Source: Psychroflexus salarius
GTDB taxonomy: Bacteria; Bacteroidota; Bacteroidia; Flavobacteriales; Flavobacteriaceae
Direction: 5' to 3'
Assembly: GCF_900129035.1 (NCBI RefSeq)
Contig: NZ_FQTW01000009.1
Coordinates: 1-64,000 of the forward strand
Length of the DNA stretch: 64,000 nucleotides
Positions 17,614-25,869 of the stretch are shown here, piece after piece. The stretch's first letter is position 1, and each line of letters starts with the position of its first letter. The notes under the pieces are model-generated. The model saw nothing but the letters and a program-made list of their open reading frames with translations, had not been told where the DNA came from and did not search any database. Made by a program: the position numbers and the translations under genes.

Positions 17614-18099
17614 TTAATTTGATTCTTTTTTTTTGAAAAATAAAGCAATAATAGCCGACCAAAATACGCCAGTTGCTAAATTACCAAACATGGCTTGTCT
17701 TGTAAACGCTCCCATATTATATAAAGTCTCGGCTGAAGATTGTTCAGTTCCATTTTCAACAGCTGTAATTACGGCTTTATTAAAAAATTCTGGTGATACA
17801 TATTCACCTAAAACAAAAACGGGAACAGGAGAAAACCCAGCTACAATTCCAGAAAAAATGGCACCTGAAATAAAGGCTTTTCGCCAATCGATTTTGTGAT
17901 GATATATTTTTTCATTCTTCTCACGAATGCACAGATAAACGATGGCAATAAGTGGTAGGCTTAAAGCCATGGAGTAAATACTGTACATGCCAATACTTTC
18001 ATCATGCCAACCTAAAGCTTTTTCAGCATAAAGCCAAAGTAAATTGAGCAATGTAAAAAACATTGCCCATTTAAACTCTATTTTAAAATTCTTTATCAT
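17614..18099 (-). CDS. DUF4199 domain-containing membrane protein
   Basis: 161 aa with about four hydrophobic segments (12-26, 38-57, 72-95 and near 137-155). The conserved DUF4199 elements are a helix with a kink, the loop SGAIFSGIVAGFSPVPVF, and the terminal GNLATGVFWSAIIALFFKKK. The family is widespread in Bacteroidota inner membranes and its function is not known. It follows secA by 6 bp on the same strand, so it is probably transcribed at the end of the secA message. Confidence 0.82.
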   Translation of the reverse strand: MIKNFKIEFKWAMFFTLLNLLWLYAEKALGWHDESIGMYSIYSMALSLPLIAIVYLCIREKNEKIYHHKIDWRKAFISGAIFSGIVAGFSPVPVFVLGEYVSPEFFNKAVITAVENGTEQSSAETLYNMGAFTRQAMFGNLATGVFWSAIIALFFKKKESN

Positions 18100-18105
18100 T
18101 TTGAT

Positions 18106-21100
18106 TTATGCTTTGCCTTTAAGCACCCATTCACCACGGTCAAGCAGTGGTGCAGCTTGTTTAAACTTTACTGTTTTTTCTTCACCATTAATAACATTTT
18201 TAATCACAACACGATCGTTACGGCCAATTTTTGGCTGTTCTCTTACAATGGTTTCTGTTACTTGTTGTTGCTGACTCGCTGATTCGCCTGCTTGACGGTT
18301 TTGCATGGCTTGTTCGTCAAGGTTTGGAATACTGTCTTTTTGAGTAGTTAGATTAGTCTCTTGTCGGCGTGTTTGCTTAGCTTCTTGAATATTGCTCGCA
18401 TCGTTTTGAGGAATTTCACCTTTGAATAAGAAACTAATAACATCTTTATTAACCTCTTCGAGCATAACTTTGAATAATTCAAACGCTTCAAATTTGTAAA
18501 TTAGAAGTGGGTCTTTTTGTTCATGGACAGCTAATTGAACGCTTTGCTTCAACTCATCCATCTTACGAAGATGGTTTTTCCAAGCTTCATCAATTATAGC
18601 TAAGCTGATGTTTTTTTCAAAATCAGTGACCAGTTCTTTTCCTTCAGATTCGTAGGCTTGTTTTAAATTGGTTACTACTTGTAATGTCTTTTGTCCATCG
18701 GTAAAAGGCACTGCTATACGTTCAAATTTTTCGCCTTGATTTTCATAGACTTGCTTAATAACAGGGAAAGCTTCTTCTGCATTTCGCTGCATTTTTTCTT
18801 GGTAATTTTTATAAGCCGCTTTGTAAATTAAACCTGTTAATTTTTGATCGGCCATTTTCTCAAATTCTTTTTCAGAAACTGGAGAGTTCATTGAGAAGAA
18901 TCTGATGAGTTCAAACTCGAAATTACTAAAATCGTTGGCAGCTTTGTTGAAGTTGACAATTACTTCAGCTGTATCGAAGATTGTGTTAGCGATGTCGATA
19001 CGCAAACGATTACCAAATAAGGCATTGTAACGACGTTTGTAAATCACTTCACGCTGGGCGTTCATGACATCGTCGTATTCTAGTAAACGTTTTCTGATAC
19101 CAAAGTTATTTTCTTCAACTTTTTTCTGGGCACGTTCAATAGATTTAGAAATCATGGAATGTTGAATTACTTCACCTTCTTCAAGTCCCATGCGGTCCAT
19201 GAGTTTTGCAATTCGTTCACTTCCAAATTTTCGCATTAAGCTATCCTCAAGTGAAACGTAAAATTGAGAACTTCCAGGATCACCTTGACGTCCAGCACGA
19301 CCACGTAATTGCCTATCGACACGTCTTGAATCGTGACGTTCGGTGCCTATGATTGCTAAACCGCCAGCTTGTTTAACTTCTTTAGAGAGTTTAATATCGG
19401 TACCACGACCAGCCATATTAGTGGCAATGGTAACAATACCACTTTTACCAGCTTCAGCGACAACATCGGCTTCTTTTTTGTGAAGTTTAGCGTTTAAGAC
19501 GTTGTGTTTAACGTTTCTGATTTTAAGCATACGACTTAAAAGTTCAGATATTTCAACTGAAGTTGTTCCGATTAATATTGGTCGGCCAGCTTCAGAAAGT
19601 TTAACGACTTCTTCAGCAATGGCGTTGTATTTTTCGCGAACAGTTTTATAAACTTTATCTTGCTTATCATCTCGCGCAATTGGTTTGTTGGTTGGTATTT
19701 CAACCACATCAAGTTCATAAATCTCCCAAAATTCACCAGCTTCAGTTACCGCTGTACCAGTCATCCCTGATAACTTATTGTACATACGGAAGTAATTTTG
19801 GAGGGTTACGGTAGCAAAGGTTTGGGTGGCATCTTCAATTTTGACGTTTTCTTTAGCTTCTATGGCTTGGTGTAAACCGTCTGAATAACGTCGGCCATCC
19901 ATAATACGTCCTGTTTGCTCATCAACAATTTTAACTTTATTGTCAATGACCACATATTCAGTATCTTTTTCGAATAAAGTGTAGGCTTTAAGCAGTTGGT
20001 TTAAGGTGTGAATACGCTCACTTTTAATACTGAAGTTTCTGTAAAGTTCTTCTTTCTTTTCGGCTTCTTCTTCTTTTGAAAGATTTTGCTTTTCAATTTC
20101 GGCGATTTCCATACCAATTTCTGGCATGACAAAAAAGTCATCATCTTCAGAATTTGATAAAAATTCGATTCCTTTATCGGTTAAATCAATTTGATTGCTT
20201 TTTTCTTCAATCGTAAAATATAAGTCGGCATCTACTTTATGCATTTCACGATTATTATCTTGCATGTAGTAGTTTTCAGTTTTTTGAAGCAACTGTTTAA
20301 CGCCTTCTTCACTTAAGAATTTAATTAGGGCTTTGTTTTTTGGTAAACCTCTAAATACACGTAGAAGTAAAAAGCCACCTTCTTTTTTATCGCCAGCTTT
20401 AATTAGCTTTTTGGCTTCAGCTAAGACGCCAATTAAGTGTTTACGTTGGGCTTCAACAATTTTGGCAATTTGAGGTTTAAGATTGTCAAATTCATGAACA
20501 TCACCTTTTGGCACAGGTCCTGAAATAATCAATGGCGTTCTAGCTTCATCAATTAAAACGGAGTCAACTTCATCAACAATGGCAAAATTATGTTTACGTT
20601 GAACGAGGTCTTTTGGTGAGTGACTCATGTTATCTCGAAGGTAATCGAAGCCAAATTCATTATTAGTTCCGTAAGTAATATCGGCATTATAGGCTTGGCG
20701 GCGTTCTTCAGAATTTGGTTTGTAATAATCTACACAAGCCACGCTTAAGCCATGAAATTCAAATATTGGAGCCATCCAAGCGCTGTCACGCTTGGCAAGG
20801 TAGTCGTTTACAGTGACTAAGTGCACGCCGTTTCCTGTAAGTGCATTTAAATATACTGGTAAAGTGGCAACAAGTGTTTTTCCTTCACCAGTTTGCATTT
20901 CGGCAATTTTACCTTGGTGCATTGCGATACCGCCAATTAATTGAACATCGTAATGTACCATATCCCAGGTGACAGGTTTTCCTGCGGCATCCCAAGAGTT
21001 TTGCCAAATGGCATAATCGCCATCTAAGGATATGTAATCTTTTTGTGCTGAAAGCGCGCGGTCAAACTCAGATGCGGTAACTTTTAATTCGGTGTTATTT

Positions 21101-21471
21101 AAAAAGCGTTTGGCGGTTTCTTTTACGGTTGCAAAGGCTTCAGGTAAAATTTCGTTAAGAACTTCTTCAGAGATTTTGTAGGCTTCATCATCAAGATTGT
21201 CTATTTGGGTAAATAAGCTTTCTTTTTCATCAATATCTTCTTCTGCTTCTGCCTTTTGGCGAAGTTCATCTTGTTGCGTCCTTACTTCTTTAGTGGCTTC
21301 TTGAAGTTTAGCTTTAAACTTGGTGGTATTAGCTCTAAGTTCGTCTAGACTTAATTGTTCAAATTGATTTTCGAAGGATTTTATTTTGTCGACTAGTGGT
21401 GTAATTTGTTTCAAGTCTTTTTTAGTCTTGTCACCCACAAATACTTTAAGTACAGCGTCTAATATGCTCAT
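18106..21471 (-). CDS. secA: Protein translocase ATPase SecA
   Basis: 1121 aa, in the long Bacteroidota range (E. coli SecA is 901). Walker A is [13 protein letters not shown] (about residue 187), Walker B is [15 protein letters not shown], and the second motor domain has [16 protein letters not shown] and [10 protein letters not shown]...[25 protein letters not shown]. It drives unfolded preproteins through SecYEG. An insertion of roughly 150-200 residues with [16 protein letters not shown] and charged segments follows the DEAD-motor start, as in relatives. The C-terminus has no CxCx8C/HC zinc motif for SecB; it ends in a short basic-hydrophobic block ([20 protein letters not shown]). Its promoter is at 21495-21502. 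Confidence 0.97.
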   Translation of the reverse strand: MSILDAVLKVFVGDKTKKDLKQITPLVDKIKSFENQFEQLSLDELRANTTKFKAKLQEATKEVRTQQDELRQKAEAEEDIDEKESLFTQIDNLDDEAYKISEEVLNEILPEAFATVKETAKRFLNNTELKVTASEFDRALSAQKDYISLDGDYAIWQNSWDAAGKPVTWDMVHYDVQLIGGIAMHQGKIAEMQTGEGKTLVATLPVYLNALTGNGVHLVTVNDYLAKRDSAWMAPIFEFHGLSVACVDYYKPNSEERRQAYNADITYGTNNEFGFDYLRDNMSHSPKDLVQRKHNFAIVDEVDSVLIDEARTPLIISGPVPKGDVHEFDNLKPQIAKIVEAQRKHLIGVLAEAKKLIKAGDKKEGGFLLLRVFRGLPKNKALIKFLSEEGVKQLLQKTENYYMQDNNREMHKVDADLYFTIEEKSNQIDLTDKGIEFLSNSEDDDFFVMPEIGMEIAEIEKQNLSKEEEAEKKEELYRNFSIKSERIHTLNQLLKAYTLFEKDTEYVVIDNKVKIVDEQTGRIMDGRRYSDGLHQAIEAKENVKIEDATQTFATVTLQNYFRMYNKLSGMTGTAVTEAGEFWEIYELDVVEIPTNKPIARDDKQDKVYKTVREKYNAIAEEVVKLSEAGRPILIGTTSVEISELLSRMLKIRNVKHNVLNAKLHKKEADVVAEAGKSGIVTIATNMAGRGTDIKLSKEVKQAGGLAIIGTERHDSRRVDRQLRGRAGRQGDPGSSQFYVSLEDSLMRKFGSERIAKLMDRMGLEEGEVIQHSMISKSIERAQKKVEENNFGIRKRLLEYDDVMNAQREVIYKRRYNALFGNRLRIDIANTIFDTAEVIVNFNKAANDFSNFEFELIRFFSMNSPVSEKEFEKMADQKLTGLIYKAAYKNYQEKMQRNAEEAFPVIKQVYENQGEKFERIAVPFTDGQKTLQVVTNLKQAYESEGKELVTDFEKNISLAIIDEAWKNHLRKMDELKQSVQLAVHEQKDPLLIYKFEAFELFKVMLEEVNKDVISFLFKGEIPQNDASNIQEAKQTRRQETNLTTQKDSIPNLDEQAMQNRQAGESASQQQQVTETIVREQPKIGRNDRVVIKNVINGEEKTVKFKQAAPLLDRGEWVLKGKA

Positions 21472-21494
21472 AATGCCATTAATAAATTATAATT

Positions 21495-21502
21495 CAAAGG
21501 TA
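21495..21502 (-). promoter_or_regulatory. -7 promoter element for secA
   Basis: The minus strand reads TACCTTTG (TAnnTTTG), 23 bp upstream of the secA ATG and just downstream of the DUF2795 terminator. Confidence 0.55.
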
Positions 21503-21510
21503 GTGAAAAA

Positions 21511-21535
21511 AAAAAGTCTCTGAGCGAGACTTTTT
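21511..21535 (-). terminator. Rho-independent terminator of the DUF2795 gene
   Basis: AAAAAGTCTC and GAGACTTTTT pair perfectly around a TGAGC loop. On the minus strand the hairpin is followed by a run of Ts. It isolates secA from the DUF2795 gene. Confidence 0.8.
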
Positions 21536-21558
21536 AAGCTTTTATAAGTTGAAAATGT

Positions 21559-21780
21559 TTAATATTCATCTTCATTCCAGAGGTAGTCTTCGTCAGTGGG
21601 ATAATCTGGCCAAATTTCTTCAATAGAGTCGTAAGTATCTCCTTCGTCTTCAATAGATTGTAGGTTTTCTACAACCTCTAAAGGCGCACCAGTTCTAATG
21701 GCATAATCAATCAGCTCATCTTTGGTGGCTGGCCAAGGAGCGTCACTTAAATACGATGCTAATTCTAATGTCCAATACAT
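21559..21780 (-). CDS. DUF2795 domain-containing protein
   Basis: 73 aa, acidic. The N-terminal MYWTLELASYLSDAPWPATK and YAIRTGAPLEVVENLQSIED match the DUF2795 domain, a small helical domain of unknown role. The tail is rich in Asp, Glu, Tyr and Trp (YPTDEDYLWNEDEY). It has its own promoter (21806-21813) and terminator (21511-21535), so it is a single-gene unit upstream of secA, a placement also seen in other Flavobacteriia as I recall it. Confidence 0.85.
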   Translation of the reverse strand: MYWTLELASYLSDAPWPATKDELIDYAIRTGAPLEVVENLQSIEDEGDTYDSIEEIWPDYPTDEDYLWNEDEY

Positions 21781-21805
21781 TTTTATAATGTGTTTAATAT
21801 TTTTG

Positions 21806-21813
21806 CAAATGTA
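21806..21813 (-). promoter_or_regulatory. -7 promoter element for the DUF2795 gene
   Basis: The minus strand reads TACATTTG, an exact TAnnTTTG match, 25 bp upstream of the ATG. Confidence 0.5.
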
Positions 21814-21880
21814 ATTTTTTTGCCGAAATAGTCAAGTTTTTTATGATTTATTTCAGCTTTGAAAATCAAATTGTTAGCAC

Positions 21881-22444
21881 TTATTTTTGTTTTTCAGGAA
21901 TCCATTTCACTTCATTAGCGTCAAGTTCTTTAGCTGTGGCTCTAGAGACTACAAATAAATAATCAGATAAGCGATTTAAGTATTGTAAAACTTCAGTATC
22001 AAAATTTTCGAGTTCAAAAAGCGCTGTGGCGTTTCGTTCGGCGCGGCGGCAAACGCATCTACAAATGTGTGCTTGAGAGACTGTTTTATGCCCGCCAGGA
22101 AGCACAAAATGCGTCATTTCAGGCAAGTTTTTGTTCATCTCATCAATACGATGTTCAAGATAATTAATGTCGTCTTGCGTAATTCGTTGAATATTAAGGC
22201 GTTTTTGTTTAGCTTCTTCAGCTTCGGTGGCTAGAATGGCGCCAACTGTAAATAATTGATGTTGAATTTGATTGATATCATCTTCAATTTGAGTGCTAAC
22301 CTCATGGTCTTTTAGCATGCCTAAATGTGCATTTAATTCGTCTACCGTTCCATAGCTTTCAATTCGGATATGGTGTTTAGGGACGCGCGAACCACCAAAA
22401 AGTGAGGTTGTGCCTTTGTCTCCTGTTTTAGTATATATTTTCAT
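21881..22444 (-). CDS. Cob(I)alamin/cob(I)yrinic acid a,c-diamide adenosyltransferase, PduO type
   Basis: 187 aa. MKIYTKTGDKGTTSLFGGSRVPKHH is the PduO-type ATP-binding N-terminus. SYGTVDELNAHLGML and the helix FVLPGGHKTVSQAHICRCVCRRAER carry the conserved Arg/Glu cluster. It transfers the 5'-deoxyadenosyl group of ATP to Co(I) corrinoids to make the coenzyme B12 form. No B12 synthesis genes are nearby, so salvage is the likely role. It is last in an apparent operon after a methyltransferase and a 57-aa membrane protein (3 bp upstream). Confidence 0.93.
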   Translation of the reverse strand: MKIYTKTGDKGTTSLFGGSRVPKHHIRIESYGTVDELNAHLGMLKDHEVSTQIEDDINQIQHQLFTVGAILATEAEEAKQKRLNIQRITQDDINYLEHRIDEMNKNLPEMTHFVLPGGHKTVSQAHICRCVCRRAERNATALFELENFDTEVLQYLNRLSDYLFVVSRATAKELDANEVKWIPEKQK

Positions 22445-22447
22445 AGC

Positions 22448-22621
22448 TTATAACTTTTTGTTTTTGCGTCTTTCGGAAACACTTTTACCAAAGGCTTTGT
22501 CCTTTCGGCTTTGGCGTTTTTGTTGGTTGCGTTTATGATTTAACATAACCAAAATAAATAAAACCGCTAAACCTATGATGACCGCTACCATTTGCATTTC
22601 TGGTGAAAGTTCGCTAAACAT
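22448..22621 (-). CDS. Small single-pass membrane protein with basic tail
   Basis: 57 aa, MFSELSPEMQMVAVIIGLAV at the start. One hydrophobic helix (about residues 11-27, MVAVIIGLAVLFILVML) is followed by a strongly basic, Gln/Lys/Arg-rich tail (NHKRNQQKRQSRKDKAFGKS). No known domain is recognised. It is 3 bp upstream of the adenosyltransferase and 35 bp downstream of the methyltransferase, all on one strand, so it is very probably a real co-transcribed gene. The tail should lie in the cytoplasm by the positive-inside rule. Confidence 0.65.
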   Translation of the reverse strand: MFSELSPEMQMVAVIIGLAVLFILVMLNHKRNQQKRQSRKDKAFGKSVSERRKNKKL

Positions 22622-22656
22622 AAATTTGAATTTTCGGTCTAAAATAGCAAAATTAA

Positions 22657-23433
22657 TTAGATTCTAATTCTAAAATGCTCTTTTGCTTGTTCGGGTCTTT
22701 TAAAGCAAATTCCCCAGTAAAAAGTATCTATACTAACATGAATTTCAGGCGAATTAGAAATGTCTTGCCAAGCTTTTGTCATTTCTTTAGACCAATGAAT
22801 ATCATCAAAAATAAAGATGGTTTGGTCATGTGCATGCGGCTTTAATTGATTGAAATAATGCCAAGTTGCCTCATAATTATGATGACCATCAATGTAAATT
22901 AAATCATAGGTTTTAGTTGGTGCAAGACTTTTGATCAATTGGTTGAAGTTACTCTTGTGCGTTGAAATTTGTGATGTACAGTTGAAGTTTTTGAACAAGA
23001 TTTCAGCACGTTTTAGGGTATTTGGGCAGGCTTCTACTGTATCAAGCTTTACATGGTTATTTAGCGTCATGGCTAAACTTCCTAAACCTAAAGAGGTGCC
23101 GAGCTCTAATGCATTTTCAATTTTTAAATAACTACAAATGCGATTGAGCAATTGGGCTCTTTTTTGAGTAATGCCAACATTTTTAGCAATTTGGTTAACT
23201 GCTCTTTGGTTGGTTTTGAAAACACGAGAGCCAGCGCCAAAGTCTTCAACAGAAATTAAAGTTTTATCGTTTAAAAGTTCAAGTTTTGCAAGCTTCCATG
23301 TTTTATAGGCTTTTCGAGGCGATTTATCGTAAAAGCATTGTGTAACTAATTTGTAAACGAAAGGTGAGTGCACGCCATGCTGATTTTTAGAGTTCAGCAA
23401 AAAATTGAGATATGAATAAATTTGATGTTTCAT
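22657..23433 (-). CDS. Class I SAM-dependent methyltransferase (O-methyltransferase-like)
   Basis: 258 aa from ATG at 23433 (a GTG one codon upstream is less likely). The glycine-rich SAM motif is ALELGTSLGLGSLAM (about residue 113), motif II is VKLDTVEACPNTLKRAEILF, and the YDLIYIDGHHNYEATWHYF segment resembles catechol O-methyltransferase-like enzymes. The N-terminal helix set (HGVHSPFVYKLVTQCFYDKS) is shared by a flavobacterial family. The substrate is unknown. First gene of the unit with the 57-aa protein and the adenosyltransferase. Confidence 0.82.
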   Translation of the reverse strand: MKHQIYSYLNFLLNSKNQHGVHSPFVYKLVTQCFYDKSPRKAYKTWKLAKLELLNDKTLISVEDFGAGSRVFKTNQRAVNQIAKNVGITQKRAQLLNRICSYLKIENALELGTSLGLGSLAMTLNNHVKLDTVEACPNTLKRAEILFKNFNCTSQISTHKSNFNQLIKSLAPTKTYDLIYIDGHHNYEATWHYFNQLKPHAHDQTIFIFDDIHWSKEMTKAWQDISNSPEIHVSIDTFYWGICFKRPEQAKEHFRIRI

Positions 23434-23536
23434 CACATGGCTAAATTAAACTTTTAATTAAAATAACTCAAAACTGATTTTAATCATGTTTTAAGTATTG
23501 TTGAGCTGTTATTTTTGCTGTACAAAACATAAAGCT

Positions 23537-23710
23537 ATGTATTCACTTTTATCAACTCTTTTAGTTAATTGGTCTAATGGTGCATTTATTATGACCGTAA
23601 TTTTTGGACTTGTTATTTTAGGTTTAATAGGTGCTGTAATTATTTTTATCAATAACAGCATTAAAAAAGATCAACGTAAGAAAAAAGAGCTTGAAGAACA
23701 ACAAAATTAG
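23537..23710 (+). CDS. Small membrane protein with charged C-terminus
   Basis: 57 aa from ATG at 23537. MYSLLSTLLVNWSNGAFIMT leads into one strong hydrophobic helix (VIFGLVILGLIGAVIIFI), followed by NNSIKKDQRKKKELEEQQN. The longer frame from TTG at 23498 adds a cysteine-rich segment that looks non-coding. No family is recognised, but flavobacterial genomes encode many such short single-pass proteins. It has its own terminator at 23767-23790. Confidence 0.6.
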   Translation: MYSLLSTLLVNWSNGAFIMTVIFGLVILGLIGAVIIFINNSIKKDQRKKKELEEQQN

Positions 23711-23766
23711 CCAAACGCATTAATGTTTAATCAACATTAATATTTCATAGTAATAGGATTTTTTTA

Positions 23767-23790
23767 GGCACCAGTTTTCTGGTGCCTTTT
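23767..23790 (+). terminator. Rho-independent terminator
   Basis: GGCACCAG-TTTT-CTGGTGCC is a perfect 8-bp stem with a 4-nt loop, followed by TTTT. On the opposite strand the hairpin is followed by As, so it serves the plus-strand small gene rather than the ABC-F gene. Confidence 0.85.
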
Positions 23791-23798
23791 TAGTTAAT

Positions 23799-25679
23799 TT
23801 AGGCATCAATCTTCATAGAAATCTCAAACCATTTTTCGGTTTTTTGGTCAATTTTATCGCTGATGTCTTGAAGTTTGATTGAGTTTTCTTTAATTTCTTC
23901 TGGACTTAAGTCGTTTAGGAATTTTGCTTCCAGTTGCTCTTTTTCGCGTTCAAGCTTTTTGATGTCACTTTCCAGCCGCTTATATTCTTTTTGCTCTTGA
24001 TAACTTAGTTTAGATGTTGTTGATGCTTTTAGAGTAACTTCAGCAGGAGTTGAAGTTTTTTCATTAGATTGTGCATATTTTTCGTTTTGTTCTAATTGTT
24101 TGATGGCGCGATAATCAGAATAATTTCCGGGGAAGTCCGTGATTTTTTTATCACCAAATACAAATAAGTGATCCACAATTTTATCCATAAAATACCGATC
24201 GTGAGAAACCACAATTAAGCAACCTGGATAGTCGAGTAAAAACTGTTCTAATACATTTAAGGTAATAATGTCAAGATCGTTAGTAGGTTCGTCAAGAATT
24301 AAAAAGTTAGGATTTTGAATTAAAACGGTACATAAATAAAGTCGTTTTTTTTCGCCACCACTTAACTTTTCTACAAAATCGTATTGCTTTTTTCGGTCGA
24401 ATAAAAACTGTTCGAGCAATTGTTGAGCTGAAATTTTTCGGCCCTTTTTTAGTGGAATATAATCGCCATATTCCCGTATTACATCAATTACTTTTTGTTG
24501 CGGTTTTGGCTTGATGCCGCTTTGGGTGTAATAGCCAATTTTAATGGTTTCACCGATGACCACTTTTCCTGAATCTGGATTATTTTTTCCGGTAAGGATG
24601 TTTAGAAAAGTTGATTTTCCTGTACCGTTTTTACCTATAATGCCAATGCGTTCGCCACGTTTAAATACATAGTCAAAATTTTGGAACAAGACTTTGTCGT
24701 CATAGGCTTTAGAAATTTTATGTAATTCAATGACCTTAGAACCTAAACGTTCCATGTTAATTTCAAGATTAACTTTGTGGTCTTTACGGCAATTAGTCGC
24801 TCTATCTTTAATATCTTGAAAATTTTCGATACGTGACTTAGATTTGGTTGTTCTCGCTTTAGGTTGCCGACGCATCCATTCAAGTTCTGATTTGTATAGC
24901 TGTTTAGCTTTAGCAAGATTAGTGGCTTCTGTTTCCATACGGTTGGCGCGATGCTCTACATAATAGGCATAATTGCCTTTATATGGGTAAAGTTGCTGTT
25001 GGTCAAGCTCAATAATATGGTTGCAAACACGATCTAAAAAATAGCGATCGTGTGTTACCATAAACAAGGTAAGCGAACTTGATTTGAGGTAATCTTCAAG
25101 CCATTCGATCATTTCTAAATCTAAATGGTTAGTCGGTTCATCAAGAATTAATAAGTCAGGTTGATTTAAGATTAAATTGGCCAATGCTAAGCGTTTACGT
25201 TGGCCACCAGATAAATCACTTATTTTTTGGTCTAAGTTGTCTAATTTTAATTTACTTAAAATTTGTTTATAATCTGTTTCAAAATCCCAAGCTTGTAAGG
25301 CTTCCATTTTATCGAAGGTTTTCTGCATTGCTTCAGCATTATCAGGATTTTTTAAAGCTTTGTTGTAAGCATCAATAGCTTTGAGAGTTGGGTTTTCAGC
25401 AGCAAATATGCTTTCTTCAACAGTGAGCGATTGATCTAGTTGTGGTTCTTGAGATAAATAACCAAGTTTTAAGTCTTTTCGTTTGACAACTTGGCCGCTG
25501 TCAGGTTCATCAAAACCAGCAATAATGTTTAATAATGAAGTTTTCCCAGAGCCATTTTTAGCGATTAAAGCCATTTTTTGACCTTGGTTAATGCCAAAAG
25601 ATAAGTCGCTAAATAAAACTAAAGTTCCATAAGATTTTGAAATTTGTTCTACCGAAAGTAATGCTGATGGCGTTTCCAT
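23799..25679 (-). CDS. ABC-F family ATPase (Uup-like)
   Basis: 626 aa with two complete ATP-binding cassettes and no membrane segments. Cassette 1: Walker A AKNGSGKTSL, signature LSGGQRKRLALA, Walker B LLILDEPTNHLD. Cassette 2: GKNGTGKSTF, LSGGEKKRLYLC, FLILDEPTNDLD. Between them lies the charged linker of ABC-F proteins (LEWMRRQPKARTTKSKSRIE). The C-terminal coiled coil (YKRLESDIKKLEREKEQLEA) is Uup-like. ABC-F proteins act on ribosomes or nucleic acid rather than in transport; Uup is linked to ribosome or DNA-structure rescue. The exact role here is not settled. Confidence 0.92.
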   Translation of the reverse strand: METPSALLSVEQISKSYGTLVLFSDLSFGINQGQKMALIAKNGSGKTSLLNIIAGFDEPDSGQVVKRKDLKLGYLSQEPQLDQSLTVEESIFAAENPTLKAIDAYNKALKNPDNAEAMQKTFDKMEALQAWDFETDYKQILSKLKLDNLDQKISDLSGGQRKRLALANLILNQPDLLILDEPTNHLDLEMIEWLEDYLKSSSLTLFMVTHDRYFLDRVCNHIIELDQQQLYPYKGNYAYYVEHRANRMETEATNLAKAKQLYKSELEWMRRQPKARTTKSKSRIENFQDIKDRATNCRKDHKVNLEINMERLGSKVIELHKISKAYDDKVLFQNFDYVFKRGERIGIIGKNGTGKSTFLNILTGKNNPDSGKVVIGETIKIGYYTQSGIKPKPQQKVIDVIREYGDYIPLKKGRKISAQQLLEQFLFDRKKQYDFVEKLSGGEKKRLYLCTVLIQNPNFLILDEPTNDLDIITLNVLEQFLLDYPGCLIVVSHDRYFMDKIVDHLFVFGDKKITDFPGNYSDYRAIKQLEQNEKYAQSNEKTSTPAEVTLKASTTSKLSYQEQKEYKRLESDIKKLEREKEQLEAKFLNDLSPEEIKENSIKLQDISDKIDQKTEKWFEISMKIDA

Positions 25680-25869
25680 GTCAAATTTTTTGCGAATGTA
25701 GTGTAAATATCAATTGCTAAAAAATTCGATCTATGAATAAAGTATACCTAAATTTACCAGTTTTTAGCTGCTTTACTCTTCTTTTATTAAAGCAATGATT
25801 TGTTTGAAGCGTGAAAAGTTAATCTAAAGTTAGGATAATATTATAAACGATTTTAAACTTCAGTTGAAG

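Noticed and set aside
25680..25869. Possible 21-codon gene in the gap between the ABC-F and DUF5916 genes
   Set aside because: No promoter match or conserved feature; likely chance in AT-rich DNA.
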